From JAXGXJ01 sp963816155 (GTDB taxonomy: Bacteria > Actinomycetota > Thermoleophilia > RBG-16-64-13), in contig CAWFJE010000010.1 of assembly GCA_963816155.1 (NCBI GenBank), forward strand, positions 434,001-498,000: 64,000 nucleotides of DNA, in the 5' to 3' direction. The position numbers and the translations under genes are program-made. Positions 40,821 to 49,533 of the stretch are shown one piece after another. Position 1 is the stretch's first letter. Every line of letters starts with the position of its first letter. The notes under the pieces are model-generated. The model saw only the letters and a list, made by a program, of their open reading frames with translations. It was not told the DNA's origin and ran no database searches.

Positions 40821-41627
40821 CTATCCGACCGGGCAAGCCGCCTTGGTCTTCACCTTGCCCAGTGACGCCTTGGCAGAATCGGAGAGACCGAGGCCATCCA
40901 ATTCGGCAGCCAACTGTTCCATGGAGCCATATCCGTACAGATAGGCGTTCACGCGGCCGGCCGCCGGAGAGTCCACGATGTCCCAGAAATCCGGATACAT
41001 GGCCTGGAACTCCGCGAAGTAGTCCCTATTGCCCTGCAGCGCGTACTTCTGATGATAATCCTCGGCCAGGTAGAACTCGCCCGCCGGAAGAATCTGCGTC
41101 TTGAGCGTCCCCTTGGTCTGCGCCTGCGCCCGCTCCATCACGGCCCGGGCGATCCGTTCCTGCTCGGCGTCATGAACAAAGATGGCCGACATGTACTGTC
41201 GCTTCGATGAGGCTCCGGCGGCATTGTGGAGCGCAAAGAAGTCCTCCACCAGCTCCTCGTAGCCGACCTCTGCGGGATCGAAGTCCAATTGCACGGTCTC
41301 GGTATGGTCGCCGAGCTTGTAGTAGGTGGGATCCTGCGTAGCCCCTCCTGTGTAGCCGACTCTCGTCCGTATGACCCCTGGGAGGCTCCCTAACTGAGCC
41401 TCTGTGCCCCAGAATCAGCCGAAGGCGAAGGTGGCGGTCTGGAACTCCGCCGGGACGTTCAAATCGAGTGACGGGAGAGCCGGGCTCACGGAGGCGGCCG
41501 CCCCCTCGGTGACTTCGGTCTCGCGACCGGTGCCACCGCAACCCATGGCCTGCACCGCCAGACCCGCGCCGAGACCGAAGGTCGCGGCCGCGATGCCCGC
41601 TCTTTTGAGTATCTTGCGCAACCGCAT
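40821..41627 (-). CDS. msrA: Selenocysteine peptide methionine sulfoxide reductase A, exported lipoprotein
   Basis: A 268-residue protein read through TGA at 41417-41415 as selenocysteine 71 in TATFAFG-U-FWGTEA, exactly where MsrA has its catalytic Cys. Downstream family landmarks are RTRVGYTGGATQDPTYYKLG, HTETVQLDFDP, and AEDYHQKYAL. A signal peptide (MRLRKILKRAGIAAATFGLG) ends in the lipobox-like AVQAMGC with Cys30. Cys265 near the C-terminus could be the resolving residue. The ATG at 41627 has AAGGAG six bases upstream. It repairs oxidised methionine, here apparently on the cell surface. A SECIS-like hairpin follows the UGA. Gene finders would split it at the UGA. Confidence 0.9.
41378..41417 (-). 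promoter_or_regulatory. UGA selenocysteine codon and SECIS-like hairpin of msrA
   Basis: After TGA (41417-41415) and 12 bases comes a perfect 7-bp stem, GAGGCTC (41402-41396) with GAGCCTC (41388-41382), around the 7-base loop AGTTAGG. Flanking CTGG and CCAG extend the stem. Loop distance (19 bases) and a G at loop position two fit the bacterial SECIS consensus. Confidence 0.8.
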
Positions 41628-41738
41628 GTCGTGCTCCTTGGTCGACGTCACGGATGACGAGAATGATACCACAATACTCGTGTGGGTATATAAAAAGGCC
41701 CGCAAAACACGCTTTTGCCGCGCTGGCCGCTGTGGTCG

Positions 41739-43433
41739 TCAGTCGCTGGGCGAGTCTCCCAGAACGGCCCCCAGGTGGGCGCCGCGCACCAGCTTCACGT
41801 ACCGGCCCAGCACCCCGTGGGTAGTCCGCGGCCCCGGTCGCTCCCAAGCCCCACTTCTCCGGGCCAGTTCCTCGCCCGACACCTCCAGGGCGAGGCTGCG
41901 TCCCGGGATGTCGATCGCGATGGTATCGCCGTCCTCAACAAGGGCGATGGCGCCGCCGTCGGCCGCTTCCGGTACCACGTGACCCACGCACGCTCCCCGA
42001 GTGACGCCGCTGAAGCGGCCGTCGGTGACCAGGGCCACGCGGTCGTCGAGCCCGGCCCCGGCCAGCGTGGAGGTGGGCGTGAGCATCTCGGGCATGCCGG
42101 GACCACCCCTGGGGCCCACGTAGCGGATGACCACCACACAGCCCGGCTCGATACTGTCGGAGGCGATAGCGGCCACTGCCGCAGCCTCGTCGTCGAAGAC
42201 CCGCGCCGGACCGCGGTGGACAAGCATCTGAGGCAACACGGCGGCCTCTTTGACCACGGCGCCGTCCGGCGCCAGGTTACCGAAGAGCACGGCCAAGCCG
42301 CCTGTGGGGTTGTGTGGACGAGCGAGTGGTCTGATGATCTCCTCGTCGGCGGGCGCAGCGTCCACGTATTGCTCCCGCAGTGTGTGGCCGGAGACCGTGG
42401 GCACGCCACCATCAACGAGGCCGGCCTCGTCAAGGCGGTGAAGGGCCGCCATGACGCCGCCCGCGCGATGGAAGTCCTCCATGTACCACGAACCGGCCGG
42501 GGAGAGCTTCACCAGGTGGGGAGTCTTCGCGGAGACCTCGTTGAAGGTCTTCAGGGGAAGATCGATGCCCACCTCCTGGGCTATGGCGATCAGGTGCAGC
42601 ACCGTGTTGGTGGAGCAGCCCAGAGCGGCGTCGAGCACCAACGCATTCTCCAGACCGGCCGGGGTGAGGAAGCGGCGGGCGGTCCACCCCCGGCGCACGA
42701 CTTCCACCGCCTGGGCTCCCGTCTGTCGCGCCAGGATCAGCCTCGAGGAGTAGACGGCCGGCATGGTCGCATCGCCGGGAAGGGAGAGTCCCAGACACTC
42801 GGTCAGACAACTCATGGAGTTGGCCGTGAACAGCCCCGCGCACGAGCCGCAGGTGGGACAGGCCGCTTCCTCCAGTTCGGAGAGTTCGTCCGCGCTCATC
42901 CTGCCCCTGAAGTAGGCGCCCACTCCCTCAAGAACGTCCTTGTTCTCGATGCGACGGCCCCGGTGGAAGCCGGCCAGCATCGGCCCTCCGGAGACGATCA
43001 CCGTGGGTATGTCCAGCCGAGCGGCGGCCATGACCATGCCCGGCACCACTTTGTCGCAATTGGGAATGAGCACCAGACCATCCAGGGCGTGCGCCCGGGC
43101 CATGATCTCTACCGAGTCGGCGATCACCTCCCGGCTGACCAGAGAGTAGTTCATGCCCTCGTGGTTCATGGCCAGCCCGTCGCACACGCCGATGACGTCG
43201 AACTCCGCGGGGATGCCACCCCCCTGGTACACGCCGTACTTGACCTGCTCGGCGATTGAGCGTAGGTGCACATGCCCCGGCACCAACTCGTTGAAGGAGT
43301 TGGCCACGCCGATGAGAGGACGGCCCGCGTCGGCCCGACTCACTCCCAGCGCGCGCAGAAGCGAGCGATGGGGAGCCCTGGCGGGCCCCCTCGTGAGCTG
43401 CTCACTATTCATCATCTCGCTGTTTTCGAGCAT
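41739..43433 (-). CDS. ilvD: Dihydroxy-acid dehydratase
   Basis: A 564-residue IlvD/Edd-family protein that dehydrates 2,3-dihydroxy acids in branched-chain amino acid synthesis. IGVANSFNELVPGHVHL, VCDGLAMNHEGMNYSLVSRE, IPNCDKVVPGMVM and CPTCGSCAGLFTANSM supply the iron-sulfur and magnesium ligands, and RFSGVTRGACVGHVVPEAADGG is the C-terminal signature. The length is standard. No other ilv genes are nearby, so a catabolic sugar-acid dehydratase role cannot be excluded, but the sequence reads as a typical IlvD. A 111-bp AT-rich gap separates it from msrA. Confidence 0.93.
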   Translation of the reverse strand: MLENSEMMNSEQLTRGPARAPHRSLLRALGVSRADAGRPLIGVANSFNELVPGHVHLRSIAEQVKYGVYQGGGIPAEFDVIGVCDGLAMNHEGMNYSLVSREVIADSVEIMARAHALDGLVLIPNCDKVVPGMVMAAARLDIPTVIVSGGPMLAGFHRGRRIENKDVLEGVGAYFRGRMSADELSELEEAACPTCGSCAGLFTANSMSCLTECLGLSLPGDATMPAVYSSRLILARQTGAQAVEVVRRGWTARRFLTPAGLENALVLDAALGCSTNTVLHLIAIAQEVGIDLPLKTFNEVSAKTPHLVKLSPAGSWYMEDFHRAGGVMAALHRLDEAGLVDGGVPTVSGHTLREQYVDAAPADEEIIRPLARPHNPTGGLAVLFGNLAPDGAVVKEAAVLPQMLVHRGPARVFDDEAAAVAAIASDSIEPGCVVVIRYVGPRGGPGMPEMLTPTSTLAGAGLDDRVALVTDGRFSGVTRGACVGHVVPEAADGGAIALVEDGDTIAIDIPGRSLALEVSGEELARRSGAWERPGPRTTHGVLGRYVKLVRGAHLGAVLGDSPSD

Positions 43434-43502
43434 CGTCCCTCCAGCGCCGGGGATCGTCCGGGCGCCCCGGCGCGGCGCCGGCGGCGTGACAGGTAGGTCG
43501 GC

Positions 43503-44324
43503 TCAGGCCTCGCCCCACTTCAGACCGGCATCGCTCAGCCACGTCCCATTGACGTCCACGATGTGCGCGCCGCCGTCGGCGACAACTTCCGCGCCGGTGA
43601 CGAAGGAGAAGTCATCGCTGGCCAGGCAGAGGCATATACGCGCTATCTCCTCCGGAGTGGCGACCCTGCGCAGGGGGCTCTTAGCGGACATCCTGCCGAA
43701 CACATCGTCGAGATCGGTGTCAAGGGCCTTGGCAGCAGGCATCAGCGAGTGCTCCAGCATCTCCGTCCTCGTGCCCCCCGGGCACACCACGTTGGAGCGG
43801 ATGCCATCGGGCCCGTAGTCGAGCGCCACCTGCTTTGTGAGCATGATAAGCCCGGCCTTCGACGAGCAGTAGGCAGGCATGCCGGGCAGGCAGCGGATAC
43901 CGGCCAAAGAGGCCACGTTGACGATGGAGCCTCCCCCGCTTCTGATCATCTGCGGGATGGCGTACTTCATCATTAGGAAAGGACCGGTGAGGTTGATCTC
44001 GATCACCTGCCGCCACAGATCGGGGTCCATGTCCACCACGGAGGCGGCTGGGTCGATGGCGGCGTTGTTGACGAGGATGTCGAGTCTACCGTTGAAACTC
44101 AGAGCCGTCTCCACCATGCGCTCGGCGTCTTCCAGTTTGGAAACGTCGCCGGAGCAGGTGAGCACGCAGTCGGCGGGCAGTCTTCCGGCCGTATCGTCGA
44201 GAGCGCTCTGCCTGCGACCGGTGATGCACACGTTCGCACCCTCAGCAGCGAACACCTCCGCTATGGAACAGCCGATCCCCGCGCCTCCACCTGTGATCAG
44301 AGCGGTCTTACCTTCCAGTCTCAT
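43503..44324 (-). CDS. Short-chain dehydrogenase/reductase
   Basis: A 273-residue classical SDR with ALITGGGAGIGCSIAEVF, NNAAIDP, IVNVASLAGIRCLPG and the catalytic AYCSSKAGLIML, then VCPGGTRTEMLEH and FVTGAEVVADGGAHIVD. The ATG at 44324 follows GGAGG by eight bases. It lies 69 bp upstream of ilvD on the same strand. The substrate is unknown; the layout is like 3-oxoacyl reductases and steroid or polyol dehydrogenases. Confidence 0.87.
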   Translation of the reverse strand: MRLEGKTALITGGGAGIGCSIAEVFAAEGANVCITGRRQSALDDTAGRLPADCVLTCSGDVSKLEDAERMVETALSFNGRLDILVNNAAIDPAASVVDMDPDLWRQVIEINLTGPFLMMKYAIPQMIRSGGGSIVNVASLAGIRCLPGMPAYCSSKAGLIMLTKQVALDYGPDGIRSNVVCPGGTRTEMLEHSLMPAAKALDTDLDDVFGRMSAKSPLRRVATPEEIARICLCLASDDFSFVTGAEVVADGGAHIVDVNGTWLSDAGLKWGEA

Positions 44325-44434
44325 TCCAGGTCCTCCATACTGTTCTCGTGACTGAGAGGTAGAGTACGTCAGTAGGGTGCTGAGGTCCAGCGCGGCCGCG
44401 TTTGGGACCCCCGGCGAAGGGAAGTACTGTGGAT

Positions 44435-44824
44435 ATGGAAGAGAAGACCACACATAGCAGACTGACGGCCGCGTCCATCGACGAGTACATCGCTGAGTTC
44501 CCACCTTCCGTACAAACAGCCCTCCAAGAGGTGCGAGCGACGATCAGGACTGCCGCTCCGGAGGCGGTGGAGACCATCAGCTACACCATCCCCACGTTCG
44601 ATCTCCACGGCCGCCACTTGGTCCACTTCGCCGGATACACCCGCCACATAGGCTTCTATCCCGGAGCCACCACCGTCGGAGAGGCGTTCGCTTCCGAACT
44701 GGGGCCCTACAAGCGCGGCAAGGGCTCCGTGCAGTTCCCCATCGATGAGCCCCTGCCCCTGGATCTGATCAGGCGCATGGTCGAACACAGGTTACGTGAG
44801 AGCGTCGAGAGCAGACCCCGGTGA
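44435..44824 (+). CDS. DUF1801 (YdhG-like) protein
   Basis: A 129-residue small alpha/beta protein: SIDEYIAEFPPSVQTALQEV then IRTAAPEAVETISYTIPTF, LVHFAGYTRHIGFYPGA and KGSVQFPIDEPLPLDLIRRM are the conserved DUF1801 blocks. The family includes frataxin-like iron-binding proteins in Bacillus, but function is generally unknown. It is divergent from the SDR and 40 bp before an epimerase gene. The start could be GTG at 44429 instead of ATG at 44435. Confidence 0.85.
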   Translation: MEEKTTHSRLTAASIDEYIAEFPPSVQTALQEVRATIRTAAPEAVETISYTIPTFDLHGRHLVHFAGYTRHIGFYPGATTVGEAFASELGPYKRGKGSVQFPIDEPLPLDLIRRMVEHRLRESVESRPR

Positions 44825-44864
44825 GACCGTTGAGGCCGGTGTGACCGGTGAGACGAGGCGGGGC

Positions 44865-45878
44865 ATGATCCTCGTCACGGGGGCCGCCGGGCATGTGGGA
44901 AACGTACTTATACGCACTCTTCTGGCCGAGGGCCGGGGACCCGTACGGGCCATGGTGCATCGGGGTGGTAACACGCCTGCTCTAGCTGAGCTTGAGGTGG
45001 AGACTGTCACCGCGGATCTTCTCGACCCATTCTCGCTCGAGGCGGCCTTCGAGGGCGCCGAACTCGTCTTTCACACGGCCGGAGTCGTTTCCATCGCCTC
45101 CACAGGGCTGGGTCGTCTGCGCCGAGCGAACGTCGAAGGGACGCGGAACGTACTCGCTGCCTGTGGACGGCACGGGGTGAGACGTCTCGTCTATACGAGT
45201 TCGGTGCACGCCTTCGTCGAGCCCCCCATGGGCGAGTGCACGTCGGAGACAAGCCCCATCGACCCCGCCCGCTCCCGTGGCCCTTACGCGCGGACAAAGG
45301 CGGAGGCCACCCTGCTGGTGCTTGAGGCGACGCGCACGGGACTCGACGCTGTCGTCGCCTATCCGTCCGGGATCGTGGGGCCGCATGACTACAGGCCCTC
45401 GCACACCGGTCAGTTGGTGCTCGACTGTCTGCGGGGACGTATGTGGGCTTATGTGAACGGAGCCTATGACTTCGTCGACGTGCGGGACGTCGCCAAGGGA
45501 CTGATCGCGGCCGCGGACCGCGGCCGCCCGGGCGAGGGGTACCTTATGGCCGGACATTCGATCACAGTAGAGGACCTCCTGAACCGGCTCGCTCTTCAGT
45601 CCGGCGTACCGGGGCCGCGAATCTGCCTTCCGTTGGGCTTGGCCCGCGCCGCGGGCCTGTTCTCCCCCCTGTACTACCGGCTGCGCAGGCAGACTCCTGT
45701 GTTCACCAGCTACTCAGTCGACGTGGTCAACTCGAACTACTGCATGGATCAGAGCAAGGCGGAACGGGAACTGGGCTTTGTGTCCCGGCCGCTCACCGAG
45801 ACCCTTGACGATACCGTGGGCTGGTTCAGCGACCGCCGGGGAGCCACTACTTCGAAAGCAGGCCCGTCTGCTCGATAG
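44865..45878 (+). CDS. NAD-dependent epimerase/dehydratase family protein (dihydroflavonol reductase-like)
   Basis: A 337-residue extended SDR. ILVTGAAGHVGNVLIRTLL is the NAD site, VFHTAGVVSIAST, VYTSSVHAF and the catalytic PYARTKAEATLLVLEA follow, then VAYPSGIVGPHDYRPS and YDFVDVRDVAKGL. It matches the DFR-like/HpnA-like branch, whose members act on lipids or secondary metabolites. The stop lies 32 bases inside the convergent polyferredoxin gene. GAGG lies six bases before the ATG; a GTG at 44841 is an alternative start. Confidence 0.87.
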   Translation: MILVTGAAGHVGNVLIRTLLAEGRGPVRAMVHRGGNTPALAELEVETVTADLLDPFSLEAAFEGAELVFHTAGVVSIASTGLGRLRRANVEGTRNVLAACGRHGVRRLVYTSSVHAFVEPPMGECTSETSPIDPARSRGPYARTKAEATLLVLEATRTGLDAVVAYPSGIVGPHDYRPSHTGQLVLDCLRGRMWAYVNGAYDFVDVRDVAKGLIAAADRGRPGEGYLMAGHSITVEDLLNRLALQSGVPGPRICLPLGLARAAGLFSPLYYRLRRQTPVFTSYSVDVVNSNYCMDQSKAERELGFVSRPLTETLDDTVGWFSDRRGATTSKAGPSAR

Positions 45879-47409
45879 CGCGCACGCGGATGGCCGATAG
45901 GACTCCGACCGGACAGTTGTGCTCGCAGATCCCACAGCCGATGCACCGCTCACCCACCACCACCGGCAGCTTCACTCCAGCGTGAGTCCCTCCCGTCCCC
46001 GTCCCCGTCCGGAAAACGATGGCCTTGTGCGGGATGGGACACAGCTCCTCGCATACGAGACAGTCCCGCCCCTCTGCCCAGGGGATACAGGTATTCCGGT
46101 CGATGGTCGCCCTCCCGATGACCTTGAGCCGCTTCTCCTCCAGCGGCAGGGCTCGGATAGCCTGGCTGGGGCATACCTGACCGCACTCGTTGCAGCTCCA
46201 GTCACAGTAACCGCGGCGGTAGTCCATCTGCGGGGTCAGCATCCCCTCCAAACCGGCCGCGAAGACCGCCGGTTGGATGACGTTCGTGGGGCAGGCCTTC
46301 ATACACTGAGCGCAGCGGGCGCAGGTGGCCATGAAGTCGAGTTCGCTGCGAGCGCCCGGCGGACGGATCAGGCCCTCAGAGCGTTGAACGCGGCCGAGTC
46401 CCGTGAACAGGAAGAAGCCGCCGACCAGGGCCAAACCCCCCGCCTTCAGGAGCGCCCGACGGCTGGGATCGTACTCATACTGCTTGTACGGCCTCCGTCC
46501 CCAGCGAATGGCCCCTTGGGGACAGACGTCGGCGCACTCGAGTCCCATCTCACAGCGGGAGCAATCGCTGGACAGGCCCTCGTCGCGCACCGCGTCCATG
46601 GGGCACACGGCAGTGCAAGCTCCACAGGAAGTACAGGCCTGTCTCTCCACGACGCGTCCAAAGAGCGCCGCCCTCCCGACGAGGCCCAGAAGTGCTCCCA
46701 GGGGGCAGAGATGCCGACACCAGAGCCGTCTCTCCCAATACGAAACCGCGACGATCCCCACGAACATCACGAGCATGAAGAGCTGCAGCCTATAGACCAA
46801 GCCGTTCACGAAAGTGAGACGGCCCGTGAGCACCTGGCTCACTCGATCGACACCATCCTGCAGCGGCGGAGCCAGGTAGAGCACATCTGCCGCCAGACCA
46901 AGGCCCCGGTCTATGGCCGGGTAGATGAGAGTGGTCGCGGTGCGGGTCAGGATAGAGAGCGGGTCCAGGACCAGAAAGAGAGCGCTGCCGAAGAGCATGA
47001 GAGCGACCACCGCCACGAGCATGAAGAGGGGGATCTTCCTCAGCACGCCCCGCGTTCGCGGCCCCGGGTGACGCTCGCGCCGCGGACCGAACAGTTCGAT
47101 CAGGAACCCTGTAGGACACACGTATCCGCAGAAGGCGCGCCCCACAAACAGAGGACTGAGCAGCACAGGCACGGCCAGCAAGAACTCCCACCTGAACACC
47201 CCGTTGAGCAGAGAGTTGATGGCAATCAGAGGGTCGGCCAGAAGAAAGCCGCTGAAGAGCAGCGTGCCCAGCGGCCACACAACGAGAGTAAGTAGAGCCA
47301 GGAAGAGGAGCAGGAAGAAGACCTGGAAGACGCGTCGGTAGCGATGCAGACCCCGGCGGCGTCTGACCGGCGCACGTTCGACCGCCCCGGTGTCTGACGC
47401 TCCGGTCAC
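45847..47409 (-). CDS. NapH-like membrane polyferredoxin fused to a NapG-like module
   Basis: A 520-residue protein. The first half has about five hydrophobic spans and the NapH-type loops FCGYVCPTGFLIELFGPRR and WCRHLCPLGALLGLVGR; then [4Fe-4S] motifs CTSCGACTAVCP and CSRCEMGLECADVCP. A second segment starts with a twin-arginine-like RRALLKAGGLALVGG and carries more clusters (CARCAQCMKACP, CNECGQVCP, CLVCEELCP, CIGCGICEHNCP). It likely moves electrons across or along the membrane for the DUF362 lipoprotein encoded just upstream. GTG start overlaps the DUF362 stop. Confidence 0.9.
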   Translation of the reverse strand: MTGASDTGAVERAPVRRRRGLHRYRRVFQVFFLLLFLALLTLVVWPLGTLLFSGFLLADPLIAINSLLNGVFRWEFLLAVPVLLSPLFVGRAFCGYVCPTGFLIELFGPRRERHPGPRTRGVLRKIPLFMLVAVVALMLFGSALFLVLDPLSILTRTATTLIYPAIDRGLGLAADVLYLAPPLQDGVDRVSQVLTGRLTFVNGLVYRLQLFMLVMFVGIVAVSYWERRLWCRHLCPLGALLGLVGRAALFGRVVERQACTSCGACTAVCPMDAVRDEGLSSDCSRCEMGLECADVCPQGAIRWGRRPYKQYEYDPSRRALLKAGGLALVGGFFLFTGLGRVQRSEGLIRPPGARSELDFMATCARCAQCMKACPTNVIQPAVFAAGLEGMLTPQMDYRRGYCDWSCNECGQVCPSQAIRALPLEEKRLKVIGRATIDRNTCIPWAEGRDCLVCEELCPIPHKAIVFRTGTGTGGTHAGVKLPVVVGERCIGCGICEHNCPVGVLSAIRVRAIEQTGLLSK

Positions 47410-48470
47410 GCCGTTCCCTCTTCGATACGCAGCTTGGACAGGTCGATCTCACCCAGACCCCGGCCGGCTGCCTCCACCAGCGAGGGCAGGTCAGTTGGCT
47501 TCCAGCCCATGATAGTTGCGCCGTAGGCATCGACCGCTGTAGGACTCGTGCCCACCACCACCGTCTTGGGCATCCGCACGTCGTCCAGATTCCCGCCGGT
47601 CGGTCCGTTTCGGACGAGAACGCGGTACGCGTCGAGAACCACCAGATGCGGCTTGACCAATGTGTTCACATCGGTGATCTTCCGCGGATAGTCGAGGTGG
47701 ATACGACCCCGTGGATCACCCATGACGCCCATGAGGTTCTTCATAGCCAGGGTGAGGCCGGCCATGCCGTGCGACTTGCCGATGGGCACGTTGATGAAGG
47801 TGTCGGCCTCGAAGATGTCGGTCACGAACGGCCAGGATGTAATGGCCTGCCCTTCAGGTATGTCCACCCGCTCAAAATGACGGTCTTCCAGGTACTTCAC
47901 CCGCCCCCCGGCCTCTTCGGTGGCCCGCGCTATCCCAGACTCCTTGAAGGCGGCGCGTGGACTGCTCGTGGGATAGTCGAGAACGGTCACCTCAGCCGCC
48001 CCAGCCTCGAGGCACATGCGAACAAGGGCAGAGATGACCAGCGGGTTGGTGGTGGTGGCGTACTCCGGAGGTCTGCCGGTCAGCACGTTGGGTTTGACCA
48101 CCACTTTGGCGTCGCGCTTGACAAACCGCTCCATGCCGCCAAATCGGGCAAGGGCGGCACGCACATTCTGATCGGGCGCCTCGCCTTTGATGACGACAAG
48201 ATCGGGGTCGCTGTCGGCCACCGTGGAGGTCTGAGTGGTAGCGGTGGAGACCGGATTCGAGATCGACGTGGTGGAAGAGGGAGAGCCCCCCACAGAGACG
48301 GCGGTCGACGAGACCGTCTCCGACGGTACTCCAAGCGGTTCCGGGGAAGGCCCCTGAGACTCTGACCAGCGAAGCGCCCTGCCGCAACCCGATACGAGTG
48401 GCGCCAGACCGGCCAACACCAGCCACCGCCCAGAGGCCAGGAGGAACGTCCTACGATCCATGTCCGTCAT
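47406..48470 (-). CDS. DUF362 domain lipoprotein
   Basis: A 354-residue exported protein. An RR-containing leader (MDRRTFLLASGRWLVLAG) ends in the lipobox LVSGC; a Ser/Thr-rich linker follows, then the DUF362 domain from about residue 90: VVVKPNVLTGRPPEYATTTNP, VTVLDYPTSSPR, INVPIGKSHGMAGLTLAMKNLMG. DUF362 proteins often occur with polyferredoxins, as here with a four-base overlap. Their biochemical function is poorly defined. Twin-arginine plus lipobox suggests a folded, anchored extracytoplasmic redox protein. Start may be 48470 or 48461. Confidence 0.87.
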   Translation of the reverse strand: MTDMDRRTFLLASGRWLVLAGLAPLVSGCGRALRWSESQGPSPEPLGVPSETVSSTAVSVGGSPSSTTSISNPVSTATTQTSTVADSDPDLVVIKGEAPDQNVRAALARFGGMERFVKRDAKVVVKPNVLTGRPPEYATTTNPLVISALVRMCLEAGAAEVTVLDYPTSSPRAAFKESGIARATEEAGGRVKYLEDRHFERVDIPEGQAITSWPFVTDIFEADTFINVPIGKSHGMAGLTLAMKNLMGVMGDPRGRIHLDYPRKITDVNTLVKPHLVVLDAYRVLVRNGPTGGNLDDVRMPKTVVVGTSPTAVDAYGATIMGWKPTDLPSLVEAAGRGLGEIDLSKLRIEEGTA

Positions 48471-48659
48471 GATAAGGCATTTTGCCTGCAAAGAGGGTCC
48501 CTGCTCAAGCATTGTGCTGGCGCGAGAGAGCCGCCATGTCACTAAGGAATGTCTCATCGGGGTCTAATGGTCCGCTTATCGGGAGGCCTCAGACTTGGGA
48601 CACAAGGTCAAGACGACCGCCCGGGGTGAAGACCCCGAACACCGACCAGGAGGTTTTCG

Positions 48660-49382
48660 ATGAAGAGACACAAGATTTGGGTGATCATCGCAGTAGTGAC
48701 CGCCGTCGTTCTCGCCGTCGGCGGTTCGGCTTTTGCGGCCGGCGCCATGGACGCGGGCGACTCCGGTAACGGCAAGGCGAATCAGTCCGTTGGTCCGACT
48801 GCCGGCCAGACCAATGGTGACCAGACCCAACAGCGCCTGCAGGACGGCGAGTGTGACGGTACCTGCGATGGTACCTGCGACGGCAACGGGAGCGGCGAGT
48901 GCGACGGTGACTGTGACGGCGAACAGGTGCAGACTCAACGGCGCCTGCAGGACGGCGAATGCGATGCTACCTGCGACGGTGACTGCGACGGCGAGCAGAC
49001 ACAGACTCGCACCCAGACGAGCGCGACCGGCGATGAGACCATCTTGACTCCAGCCGGTTCCACGACCACCGCGATGGTGCGCACGCTGGCCAGCGTGCGC
49101 AGTCAGCAGCAGGTCGGAGCGCCCACCACCGGCACGACCCAGCAGACGAGGGAGCAGGTCCAGGACCGGTCCTGCGACGGCACGTGCGACGAGGCGGGTG
49201 CCGGTCAGGCCACCGCTGAGCAGACGCGGCAGCGACTGCAGGACGGCGAGTGCGACGGTAGCGGATCCCCCGGCGGCTCCAGTAACAGCGCCGGCGGGCA
49301 GGGTGGCGGCAACAGCGCCGCTCCGCAGGGCGGCGGCGGACCTAACGGCGCGGGCGCCGGAACGGGAGTCTGCCCGAACTAG
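48660..49382 (+). CDS. Exported Cys-rich CDG-repeat protein
   Basis: A 240-residue protein with a signal peptide (residues 1-27, ending GGSAFAAG) and AGGAGG before the ATG. The body is low-complexity with recurring units of the type RLQDGECDGTCDGTCDG, seen near residues 59-75, 95-110, 169-177 and 208-217, then a Gly/Ser/Asn-rich tail with GGQGGGNSAAPQGGGG. Cysteine spaced with Asp-Gly suggests metal binding or disulfide-linked surface material. I recognise no family. It is followed by a strong terminator. Confidence 0.82.
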   Translation: MKRHKIWVIIAVVTAVVLAVGGSAFAAGAMDAGDSGNGKANQSVGPTAGQTNGDQTQQRLQDGECDGTCDGTCDGNGSGECDGDCDGEQVQTQRRLQDGECDATCDGDCDGEQTQTRTQTSATGDETILTPAGSTTTAMVRTLASVRSQQQVGAPTTGTTQQTREQVQDRSCDGTCDEAGAGQATAEQTRQRLQDGECDGSGSPGGSSNSAGGQGGGNSAAPQGGGGPNGAGAGTGVCPN

Positions 49383-49410
49383 GGCCGGCACCAACCCACG
49401 CGTCCGGTGC

Positions 49411-49448
49411 AAGAGGGGCGCAGACCCGATCGGGTCTGCGCCCCTCTT
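49411..49448. terminator. Perfect 38-bp palindromic bidirectional terminator
   Basis: Two 19-base arms starting AAGAGGGGCGCAGACC pair perfectly with no unpaired loop beyond the turn at GATC. Ending in TCTT on one strand and symmetric on the other, it sits between the convergent CDG-repeat and VanW genes and can stop both transcripts. Confidence 0.8.
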
Positions 49449-49533
49449 CTGTCTGCGCATCCAGGCCGCGACCTGCGCCACGACTGAGCCGGTCTCGGAG
49501 ACGAGGCCGCATCGCCCCGTCGGAGTGAGCCTC

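Noticed and set aside
41415..41627. A separate small lipoprotein gene ending at the TGA
   Set aside because: The frame after the TGA is a perfect continuation of MsrA through the active-site motif, and no start with a ribosome site exists for the downstream part before 41294.
48834..49260. CRISPR-like repeats
   Set aside because: The repeats are in-frame codon repeats of the CDG protein, differ in length and have no unique spacers.
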